Source: Puffinus mauretanicus (lineage: Eukaryota; Chordata; Aves; Procellariiformes; Procellariidae). From it: a stretch of DNA of 64,000 nucleotides. The notes under the pieces are model-generated. The model had not been told where the DNA came from. It saw only the letters and a program-made list of their open reading frames with translations, and searched no databases. The DNA is taken from the NCBI GenBank assembly GCA_023333565.1, contig JAJKFH010000470.1, positions 496,001 through 560,000 of the forward strand, read 5' to 3'. Every line of letters starts with the position of its first letter. Positions within the stretch are counted from its first letter, which is position 1. A program made the position numbers and the translations under genes. This document shows positions 48,069 to 60,700 of the stretch, one piece after another.

Positions 48069-51000
48069 GGTCTCGTAGCTTCATTTAGTTTGCCTAAGTA
48101 CTTACATATAGATAATCTGTCCTGCAGCAACTCTTTGCATGTCTTAGTCTAAGAAGCCTCGAAGATTTTGTTTGAGATGAAAATCATTAGCTCTTCTAAG
48201 CAGTTTGGGAAATCTGCTGATTCTTTGGTCTGAATTGCTAAAGCCTTTAGATAGTGATTTAGTAAAACGTTGATGATAGTAAAAACTATGATGAAAGGTT
48301 TTGCAAAGACCTTGATTGTCTTCTAAAAGCAAAGTTATGACACGAACCATTGTTAAATGTCTTCAGTAGCTGCTGTGGCTTCTGTGGTTTGCTGTAAAGG
48401 ATCCTCAGAATTGATTTTCAGGTCTAAATATGTTTCACAGGTAGCAATAGCCCCTTTGAGAAAGAAACAGGAAGAATTCCTTGACAAATGCAGGTTCCAG
48501 GCTTTGAGGTAGGTCTCGGTGTTGCCTTTTTCTCTGTACACGGACTGTTGTCCACAGTCAGGATTTGCAATACACGTGTTCTCGGTGTATGGCTCCATGA
48601 GATGGTACAGAACGAACTATTAAAATCAGTAAGTTCAAGTCTTATGACGCTAAGTTATAAAAGTCAGTATGACAAACCTCATCAGAATGGAAATGCAGAG
48701 ACTTTTAGAGTTGATGGATAAGAAATGGTGTCAGAATCACCAGGAAATAAATGACATGGACTCAGAGACTGGGAATACGCCAGGGAGTCTTCTGGAAGAC
48801 ATCCTGCAGAGCGGTAGTGTGCGCCCTGTAATAATACAGTTTGTGGGATGAAGCATTCTGTCTCGCGTTCTGACCCAGAACATGCTTCACATCTTCACAC
48901 TGAAGGCTCTTCAGTGGTTTTTTTGTGTGCTGAGGAGTTCAGGGAGTGCATTTTTGGCTTGCATAGGGAGCATAAATGTGCCGTTCACTTAGAGCAGGGT
49001 CTGCTGTCGTAAAGCTTTCCCTCTTCGTGATACTCTCTGCTGGTGTATCTTTAGTTGTTCAGGGGGTAGAAACTGGATTTCCTACATGTTATTGGGCTTC
49101 TGATTTGAGGAGTCTCAAGGCAGTGTGCACAGTACGTAGAAAATGTACTGCTGCTCCTCTCTGCGTGAAGCCTGCAGGCAGACAGGCGAGTCTTTTGAGA
49201 CATACAGGGAATGAGCGCAAAGGAGAGCATACTCCCATTCCCGCTGGGATGGATTTTTAATTCTCCTGGTGTTCTTTGCTTTGGTATGTCTTCAGAAGCC
49301 CTCACCACGTACAGAGGAATCTGTACTTCTGCTTTTCTTTCTTACAACTTTAAAACAATCAGTAGGCAATCAAGGTACTTGGATCTTACAGTTACTGGAC
49401 CTGTATCTTGTTGAGGCCTCTGGAGTTACCATGCCAGCTCTTCCTTCTGGAGTAAACCACGAAGAACAGGAAAGCTCGCATGAGAGCCTTCCTGGGCTTC
49501 GGTTTGTAAAACTCCCCCTTACGGGACTTGGTGAAAGAAAACACAAAGCTACTGCGGGCAGTTTAGACGGGAATTGTTGGAAGGCTCACGGGAACCTCTG
49601 TGACTGCGTTCCACGTCAGCCAAAGTGCTTTAGAGAGAGACTTGCAGGAATTCAGGCTTGGTGTCTCGATTTTTACTTGGTTTGTAAACTCTTAGTACTT
49701 TGTCAAGGATAGCGTAAGTCTGATAAGACTCTTCCATTTCTTTGACCAGAATAGGCTGTGGAATTGATGGCGGAGCTAAAAGTGCCATGGCTGTCTCTGG
49801 GGTACCTGCGTTACCTGAAGGGACTCAGCTTTCCAAAGCACAGCCAGCGCTCAAACTAAGCAAAACATTCCAAAAGGTGCAGAAGGAGGCTGTGTCCTGC
49901 CAGGAGCCAACAATGAGTACAACCCCCCCTTTTTTTTTTTTTCTGCACTTCCAGTTTTTCAGCGGTGAGGGACAAGAGCAGTTTCCTCTGAGAAATCCTG
50001 TCCCTCGAGCTGCCGGGCTGTAAGGCAGGGCTGCCGATCCGCTCAGTGGGGTGCTGGAGGAGCGCTCTGTCCCCTTGTTCGTGGGGAAAAAAGCGCTCCA
50101 GTGGTTTGTGCAGTGGAGGAAGTCCACACTTTCTATTGCTCGCTTCTTTACTTTAAAGGGGTGTCAATATTAACCTCTACGTCTATGGGCTTCTTGAGCC
50201 GTAGTCTGGGGTGATACTCGAGCAACGTAAAGAGCAGCTTTTATTCTGCCATGTTGGACAAGGTGGGATTCTTTAAATGTGAGAGTGGTGTATGACCAAC
50301 AGTATGTGACACATAAGGTGTTCTGGATTACCACAGGCAGTGAAACAAGCCTGCCGCTGTATTCCTGATTCTCTTTTTTGTTTCTTTTCTTTTGTGCTGC
50401 GAATGACTAGGAAGGGTAGAATGAGTTTCTGTTAATTTGGAATGAAATGAGAAATGCATAACTGAATTGCTGCGCTTCTGAAAACTTACTTTGGTTAGCT
50501 TCAGATATCTTGGATATATCAAAATATTGGGGTGATGTAACACTAGAAAAAACATTAGTTACAGCATGATAAATAATGGTTGGAAAACTGCTTCAACACA
50601 ACTGAAGTATTTTTACTTGGCCAGTAACTATCAAAGCTGTACTGGTTTTAAACAAAATGTAGATACAAGCATGTGTTTTAATTATACTTCTCTTTTTAAT
50701 ACCATAAAGAACCCAACTTACCCGGTCTAGAAAAAGAACTAATTCTGGTGTTAATAAAGCCATGAGGATGTGGAATGATTTGCATATTAACATACAAGTG
50801 AGAGTAAATGGAGAAACACTTGCTTACTGAAAATACACCCATCTGTTTAAATTTAATCTTTTCTTCAATGAAACACATTATAAAATAGTGCAGTTAGAAA
50901 AAGAAATGCTTATGTAATTATAAACCTGTTGATTGTACTGATATATCCGCCATGTACTTCAGTATACATACTACATGTTATTTCATATAGATGTGTCAGC

Positions 51001-52230
51001 TAGACATCCTTGTCAGGGCAATAGACGTAGATTTTATGCCATCTGTTTTACGACTGTGCCTGTAACTGTTTTGGAAGTTGATTGTCATCGATCTTTTCAG
51101 CTGGAAAGTGAAGGAATTGTGATATTTTGAATTCAATAAATTTCATGGTAAATCCTAACTCTAAATGTTTTGTCCTGTGCTCAAAGTTGAAGCAAGCAGT
51201 AAGGAAGGCAGAAATAAAGATGCTATAGTGTACAAAGAACAGGTCTTCTACTGCGTAACTCACCGAGTTATACGAGAACTGGGGAAGAGAGAAAAGATGG
51301 AGAGCTGCACAGGCTGTGGCATTCTCTGGACTGTCAGATGCCATCCTAAACGATCTCCTTCACCTGCGCTACGCAGCCTTTACCAGTAACGCTGCATCCT
51401 ATCCAGTAGAAGAAACCAGAGACCTTTTTGGGTAAGCAAAGACATGGTCATCAGCTGGAAGAAGATGAACGACTAAGGACTTGGTATGTGCAATGGGATT
51501 GCTTAAAAAAGCCTTAGTTACATCTGGAAGCAGCAATGGGTGGCGATTCCTAATATTACTGAGGGAAATCAAACTAAAGGGCTTGTGGTTTGCGAGCTGC
51601 TGCCTCCCCCCGGGGCCAGTGGAAAGCAGCTCAACAGGGAGCTGCTCTGGTGGCTCAGATAGGCTTTGAAAAATTAGCCAAAACAAAAGTGCCCACAAAA
51701 CAAGCTACAAATTGACTTTTCCACTTAAAGTTCTCCAAGGGAGTTAGGCTGATGAAGGTCTTGGGGAATAAACTCTGAAGAGTTCCAAGGGAGTCAGACA
51801 AGGGTATCGCTTGATCAGCAGCGGCAGGTAGTACAAAAACCAGGGAAGAAAAAAAAAAAAATCCTCATCTTCACTAACTGCTTGTCCCATGATGTCCCTG
51901 GGATTAAGAGGTCAATTAGGTCTGCCAGAGTTTGGCCTCCAAAGACGGACAAATGGATATTCTGAGCCTGCGTAAACTTGAGAGTGACTGCAGCCTGGGT
52001 CTTGAGCAGGTACTGAAACCCCGGGGGAGTCAGCTCGTTGCTCGTACGAGGTCTGTTTTCTTACTTGCTAATGTAATTTCCTCTTCATTTAGCTTGGTGT
52101 TCACTTTTTCACAGCAAAAGGAACAACAGACTTGGACTCCAAATCATACTCTCCGGGAACATACGTGAAAATGTTTATCAAGATGTTTCCTAATACTTGT
52201 TTCTCTTCCTGAAATAAAGTTGGATTTGGC
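48069..52230 (+). other. Probable TRIM25 3' UTR and downstream region
   Basis: No coding exon was recognised. AATAAA signals occur at 48746-48751, 51135-51140 and 52213-52218. Mammalian TRIM25 mRNA has a long 3' UTR of several kb, so the most distal signal is possible, but the true end cannot be chosen from sequence. Short frames here have no motifs. Confidence 0.4.
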
Positions 52231-55200
52231 TAGTGTTTAACAGGCTGTGTTTCTATACCCAGTTCTCCGCCCCCCTCCCGTCTCTTCCCCCCTCCCCTCC
52301 CAATTGAGTGGCTGCTACTTCTCAAATACTCAATACGTCAGTTAAAAACATGTCGCGGTGTGGTCATTGTATGACTCCTATTCAAAGTTCATGTCATTTA
52401 GACTTTCATTGGCAGCTATTTTGTCCCATTAAAAAGTTCAAGACGGCAATTTGTGAATCTTGCTCAGCCAACTAGAACGGTGAAAAAAAAGGAGAGAGTT
52501 CAAAAGTCAATTAATCGTGGTCTGCCAGAGTGCTCCTCATTCCGTTTGTTTCCAGGCCTTGTTATGGGCTCACATCTGTCAGCCCCGTGTTTCCCAGGCT
52601 GCTATCAGATGCTGTTACATTGAAAATAATGGGTTTATTCACACCATTTCTTGGACTTTGTGTGGTAGACACATTTGTATATCATTTTACGGTGTAACAA
52701 TTCAATTTACATAAAATATAGGCAATTATGTGAGTCCAGCCAAAGCACGAAGGAAGGGTGGGAGGAGCCACCATTAAAATAATAAAAGCTAATGGAAAAG
52801 AGGGAGATAATTTAAGTGAAAATACCATCATGAGCAATTCTTGATCCTAAATTAGTTCAACAGAACTTTAAGGAGGGGAGTTTGTTGTATTTTATCTGTG
52901 TTTGTATTAAACTCCTTAATGTTTTTCAATCTAAGAAAAGAATTTGTACTTTTTACAGCACCTATGTTCCATTTTAAAAATCAAGTCGTTCTTAGTAGAG
53001 GAAGAAAGGGTTTTTTGCTTTAGGGTTAGGTTTTTCCCCCAATTTAGAGAGAGTTTCCACATTTGTCTGTAAAGGAATGTTTGCCTTAGAAGCCTGATCC
53101 TGCAAATCCTACTTTTATTCTCCTGACTGCAACAAGGTAATTTGTGTATGGTTCCATTTATATGAAGTCGAAAACAAAGTTTTACACCAAATTGGCAGCA
53201 ACACTTTTCAATGAAGTGTAACGGTTTCTCTTCTGGAGTCAGCAATATCAGTCTTGCAAAAGAAAACCTCCTGGGATCCAAGTCAAGCGTTCATTTTGCG
53301 TGGATCTGATACTCAAGCAGCTTGGCTATCCTTAATCTTGGCACTGTAACAGTTAAGGACGCTGCAATTTTGCTGTAGCTCCTCAAGCCCACAGCGAAGC
53401 GGGCTCTTGCTCCGTGGGACGCTGTAATGATCGGTCTGACGGCAGACCTGGAGCCCCAACATTTCAGGTGCTCGCCTGTGGATGACAGCGAGAGTGTTCC
53501 TTTAACTAGTGAGATCTGATTTCCCTGAAGACAGAGCAATGGCTCTCTCAACCATTACTAGGATTATATCCTGAGAGAAAATTATAAATATGCTAAGTAT
53601 GACTGTACTAATTACAGGAGCATGAATTACGTATCTCTAAGTTATCACTGCAGCATACTGAAACCAAAACTCATCACTTTCAGATGAAGAAAAGCATTTA
53701 GAAAAACTGTAAATATTCTTAACTCTGACTCTCCGGGACCATTTTGGAAGCCTTGCTAGACTTCAACAGAATGAGATCAAGACCATTAAAAAGGAGAAAA
53801 AATAGGCTCTTGGTCAAGGACAGAAAAAGAGAAGAAAATTATTCCCCTTCCGATGTTGAAGTTAAACATACAAATCTCTGCAGAATGAGCTTCTAGGAGA
53901 GGTGTTAAAACACGGGCGCTCTCACTGACAGCAGAAGGTGTCAGATCCTTGAGTCAGCGGCAAAGCTCAGCATAAACCCCCGATTTCGAGACTTTGGCAC
54001 ACATCTCCTATGCCTTCCCGCTAGAACTCTCAGGGTCTCCGAAAGCCACGACTTTGCCATTTCATACCGTGACAGAAGACTTATCGTCCTTATTGTTATA
54101 CAAACAGGGTTCTTATCCTTTTGTTTGAGACAAAATATTTTCGGCGAAAAATATTGAAACATTTACCTTAAAAATAATAATAGAATTGGAGAAAAGGAGT
54201 GAATGAGTCAAACCTCTAACAAAGGGAATAAGCCTGTATTCATGTAATTAATTTCCTACAGAATGGTGTGTTGAAAATTCAGTGCATTTGAAACAGAAAA
54301 GGCAAAAGGCAAGGTAGACGTGAGGACAAGACCAGCTACATTCAAAAAGGGCCAAATCCTCATCCAAATCAGTCAAGAAGACTTAGCCCGCAGTGTCTAT
54401 TTACAAACCTTTACTTCATGGTCGTTCAAAGACTCATTAGAGATTCTTGCGGCTCTTTTGTCTTTCAGTGAACGGGGGAAACATCCTGTCCCTCTTTCGA
54501 TTCTCTATCTCCACATCAGGCACAAGTCCAGCAAAGAACAAATGATTAAGTGCACGAAGGGCCCGGCTGCTTTATGAAATGTTACGGATCAGAAGGATTA
54601 GGGAAAAGGCTTCACTTCCTTGCTGGAAGGGGCTGAAAGACTGAAGCTTGCAGTGCCGAAGGGGAACATGTTCAACACGCTTTCCTCACTAGAGATAATT
54701 CATTGGGTTAAATTCAACCACAGTAAAGAACGAGGATCCCTCGATTGCCTGCAGTTGTTCACAAATGTGTTTTGACTCTAACTTAGGTCCCCCCTTCCCA
54801 TACCAGCTCTAATCTTAAAGTTGGCACTAATGAGGGCTGGCACCCAAATTCCACCAAGAATTCTCTCTCACTGCCTCAACTCTCCATGTGTGAAACATAG
54901 TATTTAACCCCTTCTGACCCAATTTTCCTGTATCAGAGTTGGAGAAACTGATCCCCAAAGACTGAAAAAAACCCCATGAAGACGAACATGAAGATGCTTT
55001 TGGCATCCTTACTTTGGTTTTAGGTACCTATTGCCTGATTACATGAACCACTGTGCTTTTGTAAGGCTGCCTGGCCCTATTTATCCATCTTGAAAGGAGG
55101 AAAATCCACAGAATTTTTGAGAAACAATTGAATGAAGAGTTTGTTTAGTGCCATAAAAGATGCTTTCCCTTCTATACGGTTCTTGAACATAGAACGACAA

Positions 55201-57742
55201 ACTCCTGGGATGTGGATCTTCCTGTAACAGATCTCTAGAACCGTACTGATTATGTCTCCTTTAGGATGTCTAGGACTCTTTTGGAAGGTTTTATCATCTA
55301 CAGAGAGAACAAGCAACAGAACAGATCTTACATGGAAGATTGCTGCTTTACGGAAGATGCTGACTCTAACCATTAAGCAAGAATTATGGTCAGCTGTAGC
55401 TTAAACTCCTTGCTGCTGTTCTCCACCTCTGTTACTCCCAGTCCACCTTTCTATCTTTATAAATTGGCTTCATTTTTGCTGGTTTGAATGCTTCATGCCC
55501 TCAGGACAGCTGGTCTCTGCCCGCTCTTTTGCAAGGGGGGCAAATAAAGCAGTGTGGGTGAGCTCGGGATACATTCAGTGACATATAAATTGAAGCAGTG
55601 GGCATTACAAACTGCTTGCATAATATGTTTTGTCTCTCTCTGTTCGACCTCTTGTTGTCTGAGAAGACTAAAATGAGCACATAAATGCAACTGTTGGCTC
55701 CTATTGTACATAAACTAACACAGCCAGTGCAAGGAAAATTATTCCCCTTTAGCTTTTATTCTACCGTGGCTAAAGAAAGGACTCTGTGTTCAGTTAGAAA
55801 CTGTGCGAGGTAAGATGCCAAGGGAAGAAACATTGCTTGCTGCCCTCAAAACTAAGTACTTGGAAAACCACAATATCACCCCAGGCTGACAGAGCTTAAG
55901 ACACCAGGAGACGAAATTAAAATGCCCTGACCTAACCACAGTGATAACGGCTGTCCACCTTGTCACACTAATAAAGTCACTGAAATTAAAGAGTGTATGA
56001 CCTGATCTTATGCGACTCCTCCACTACTTTACTGCTCTTCCACAGATTCAAATTTTCCATCTTATCCCAACGGAAACACTGGCTGCTTTGCCCCACTCTT
56101 ACTCACGTCTGTATCTAAACATCCTCGGTCTTGAGTTGGAAGAAATTTGGACCAAATGTAAACAGCAGTAGCACTACTGATTTTAGCACAGCAGAAGTTT
56201 TTTTAAGTGTGGGCACTTTCTACATTACATGTTTTCCCCAGGAAAGTCAGAATATTTGTTTAAAATCTGAAACAAATGAAAACAAAAAGATTTACTCCAA
56301 AAAAGCTTTTTACCCCACCACTTGGAAACATTCAGGTACCTCTAATAGTTACTGGTACCATGATAGTAATCTCAACTTTATGCAATATAGGGAGATTACA
56401 GTCAGATAGAATTAATATATCCAACATCCATGATCTCTAATAAGCTCTTCATTGTTCTCGCTGATTGCAAGGGTTTCAGGTTGCTCACTGCACGGCTGAC
56501 AAGCCCACAGAGCTGTGGATAGATCACCAGATCCCATGTGTTTTTAAGTACGTTGTTTCACTTCACACTGGGTCATTTTAGTTTTTCAACCACTCGTTCA
56601 CTAAACTACTTACTTGCTTTAAAAAGAACACATTTCAAAGGGATGATGCTCTATGAAAGCAAATATTATGACATTAATGCTGTAAGAAATGGCTAAGACC
56701 CCTTTAAAAGGCAAACCCCCCCACAAGTTTGACATATACAAATCTACAAAACAAGAACCGCAGTACCTCCGATCTATACTAAAAGACCATATTTTATGTC
56801 CTATTTACAGTGCAAACACCAACCAAAGAAGAGTACTCCATTTAAAATCTCAAACGTAGCATCGATCTCCAGCTCTCAAACCCCACGTGCTCGGATGCCC
56901 CCGAACACCCCCCGACACTTCCCCACAGCCAGTTCGCTCAGGTCTGTCCTGCACCGAACGCCAACCAGAGCTGGTGGTGGTGAACACCGTGAACACCAAG
57001 AATTACGTTCTCATGCAGGCAACGCTACAACCAAAACTTCTGATTATTTCAAGGCATTTCCCAAAGACCTTTTCTCATCGGGTAGTGATACAGCGTTAGT
57101 GTTCCTGTCAGCTAAAGTGCAGCGTCCTGTTTGCACGAGGAGCAAAATCAGACGCCGTCCAGTGTGCAGAAATCCACAGAGCGCTGCAGAATTACATCAG
57201 CTGTGATTTTGCCCCAGAGGGTTAGTTAATCTCTCTGCTAACCTACAGGAGGCAAAAACCGTGGCAAACCTGCCAAGTGCCTGAAGGTTTAGTAACTATG
57301 GCTAAGGCTAGAGTTAGCATTCTTTAAAAAAACAAAAACAAACAAAAAAAAGGAGCCATTCGGAGGGGAAAACAAGTAGGGATGGGGGAGGAGAAAAAAA
57401 AAAGCACATACTGTGTACACAGAGCAAAAGATGTTAGACGGAATTTTGTTATACTGAGCACGAGCTGCTTTCTAACCACAAAAAAAGACAACATTTTCAA
57501 AATCCAGAGTTATTTTTTGAGGCGAAGAAAAGGTGAATAGGGAGAAACTAATGCAACTAATGCAAATGTGGATTAAAAGTCAGAGTTTGCAGGGCTCACG
57601 GAGCCATTATCTTCAGGAAATCCTCCAGGCCCCAGTTTTGGTGAAATTGGTAGCTTCAGTCCTTGGTTTTAACTCTACTTCAGACTCAGTATCCAAAACC
57701 TGGGCTGAAATTTTTCAACTCTCAACTCCAGCGTCACTCGGG
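52231..57742. other. Intergenic region between two converging genes
   Basis: TRIM25 (plus) and the meteorin-like gene (minus) converge here. No exon of DGKE, the neighbour of TRIM25 in human, was recognised on either strand. The lower part is the likely 3' UTR of the meteorin-like gene. The first of two copies of a duplicated noncoding element lies at 52392-52463. Confidence 0.45.
52392..52463 (+). repeat. Duplicated noncoding element, copy 1
   Basis: About 70 bases that align with 59295-59364 at roughly three quarters identity with one single-base gap. Shared blocks include GCAGCTATTTT, AAAAAGTT and ATTTGTGA. It lies about 5.3 kb past the stop codon of the meteorin-like gene. I do not recognise it as a known bird repeat. 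Confidence 0.6.
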
Positions 57743-60700
57743 TCAGTTGAGCTGGAACTCACAGGGGTTGGCTCCTCTCTCCTTGGCAGCCCGGTAAACG
57801 AACATGAAATCTTTAAAGCGAGGAGCACAGCCCAGCCAAGCTTCACCAAAATGTTCATTTCCAGTGAAAAGGAAATCTCCACCTCCCTTCTTCACCTTGC
57901 ATCGTAGCAGGGTTCGTATAGGGCCTCGCCATTCCCCACTCGCTTCATCCTGCTGGAAAATTCTGTTTTTCTGTCTGTAGACTTTCTGGACGCCGACATC
58001 AACCTGTGACACGTGGTTCTCTGAATCGTGGGAAACATTTCGGATGGATCCTTTCACCACTAGATGTGAAGAAGACAGGAGTTGGTTACGGAGCAGCAGG
58101 TAAGTAGTTCAGGGGCTAGGAGCTGACTGAATGAAATAATTGGAGAAACACGTTTGTTGTGCGCTTTGTACGCCTACCACCTACGGGTGGACACATTTCT
58201 GAGCTTACATTTCTGAGCTTTCCTCCTTTACACGGAGGATCCCTACACAAACAGTGCTACGTGCTTGGAAGCATGTTTTCGAACTGCTCAAATCAGCTAC
58301 ATCCGAGGAAAAAGCATATCACTTGCTTGATAATGCAAAGCAGCAGTAAAGGATAAAAAAGCACGTGAAAAGAGGTCAGCTCAGGGATTCGGTTTTGTCA
58401 GTCTATGTTCCGAGACAATGACTGTCACAGGCCACCTCCTTCCTGTCTCCACGGGACTCTGAAGTTTTTCCTTTGACAGCAGTAACAGAGGTTGATCCAA
58501 GAAGAATTAGAATGATTTGATTGGAAAAAATAGGAGCTTGTTAAACGTTTTAAATTTAAAGGTTTGAGATTTTTTTTCCCATCAAAAGACACTTTGGGAG
58601 TTGATGAACAACATGCAGGACTCTTAAAGTGGCTTTATTTGAAGCCTTTTTTAAAAATCACATAGCATACACGTACCTCCTTCTTCCAAAATGATCCTAG
58701 CTGTTTTCTGGGAACAAAAGCATAATAAACCATAGTCTTTCTGGCTGAAAGCATCCTTTGCATCAGCCGTGCATCCCATCTGACAGGTGTTTGCTGTCCT
58801 CAAGCCATCTCTCTCATTCTCACCACCCCCATTTTTCACAGCAATCAATTATTCTTCTATTAACTAAATGAATTTCAACCCCATACCCGGAGAAGGCTCA
58901 GAAAGAATCATGCCACCGTTTGAGCCAAGAGCTCTCGAGCCAATGAGAGGTTACCAATGCAACGGGAACATCACCGTGCTTCTGCCACAAAACTCTTTCA
59001 TTCAGGTACAGAGAACTCAACAACCCGAAAGGCAGAAAAAGCTTATTTCTGAAGTTTCCAAGAACTTCCTCATCTAATTCAATTTCCAAGGGAATCCGGA
59101 GTTTTGTGTAACAGATGCCTCTGCTCTCCGTCTCCCTCTTTGTGTGATCATTTTTAATCAGGTGCGGTCAAGTCTATTGACAAGCCACAGTGCACTTGTT
59201 CCTGGCGCTCCAAGTTGCTCCCGCGCTGCTCAGGGCCCAGCGGCTGAAGACCTCCGTCTTAGGGGTAACTATAAAGCCCCGATTCACTTCCCAGTGTCAT
59301 CTATACTTTCCTTAGCAGCTATTTTCTCTAATCAAAAAAGTTGATGGTAGCGATTTGTGAGCTTAGGGCAGGGAAGCCAGGCCGTACATAGAGTCAGCTC
59401 CAAGGGCTGTTTCTTCTGGTCCGTGGCTGCTGTAAGTGTGGGTGCCCCCGTTGTGTGCCGGGGCCCCCCACGGTCACTCTCTGGGCTTTCAGGCGGTGCA
59501 GAGGGAGAGCACCTTGCATGGGAACTGATAACTTCATCCAGCGGAAACAATGGGCTGGATTGCGTCAATTAATTTAGAAGAAGAAGAAAAATTACCAGCT
59601 AAGGAGCACTCTAAGGGAAGCACGCTCCACACTCTGTATTAGCACAATGATGTTGGCGTTTGATTTTATCAGTAGCCTTGAAGCATGGCAACCCCTAGTA
59701 GGAAAGCAGTAATTTGGTTTTTTAAACATTTAATAGGGGTAAATATAGTTCATAGTTTTATTTCTTTACGTAGGTACATTTACAGCAATATAATTGTGGC
59801 CATGTGGAGAGGCAGCTCTACAGCTTTAGCTATTGGACATAATCAAAGAGGTATAAATTTTCATGTGCAAAACTATGGGAATAAAATGAACAAATCATGA
59901 TCGAGAGAAAAAGAAAAAAAATCGTATTGCATTATTAAATAGAGAAAATGGAAAAAGCTTTTAATGTACTATTGAATAAGTATTTCTTATCTTATGGATA
60001 TCTTATCTTACATTTTCCCATAAGGCATGAAACCTAACCAGGATGTCACTGAAGGAACTTTAAATCACCTGAAATCCTCAGCCAAGTTACAAACAACTCA
60101 CTACCTCTGCGGAAAAAGAACTAGGAATAGGAAGTGTGCAAATTGTGAGGGAAGAGAGAAGGCACATTCATCATCGGGGGGGAGGGGGAGCGGATGAAGG
60201 GAATAAAAAGGAACATACCAAGCACGTATCACCTGTGTGTATGTGTGTCTACACGCATGTGACTCTGCGACGTGTGAGAGCCGGCAGCACACTCGTGAGA
60301 ATTACTTTCAGTTCAGTTTTAGATCGTAACCTTTCTGCCTGCAGGAAGTGAGGACCTTGAAAGACAGCTTCTCCCTTCTAGGTTTCATTTGCTCCCCCCA
60401 TTCAAATTCTTTTTCACACAGCTAGTTTTTTTCTTGGCTCAGAGAGCACAGTCATGCCGTTACTTTAAGAAAAGAAGCAAATAAATCCAAATAATCAATG
60501 CATAATTAAAGGCAGAATGACTTCCCTTTAGTCAGCTTACCAAAATCACTGCTGCAAATGGCCATAAGAAGTTCCACGTTGTCACAAGGACGACACATAG
60601 CTAGAAAAAAAGAAGAGTTAGTTACTTATACTACTATACTATGTCCCCATAAAGGACTGGTGAATTACCAGAGGAAATGGGGCAGAACTACTACCTTAAA

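Noticed and set aside
49269..49712. 147-codon plus-strand frame downstream of TRIM25
   Set aside because: No domain, no splice context; probably within the 3' UTR or intergenic.
53835..55750. Shared 16-mer GAAAATTATTCCCCTT near 53836 and 55734
   Set aside because: One such match is expected by chance in a window of this size, and flanks do not align.
48100..57700. DGKE exons expected from human gene order
   Set aside because: I found no frame with diacylglycerol-kinase motifs flanked by splice sites in this interval.
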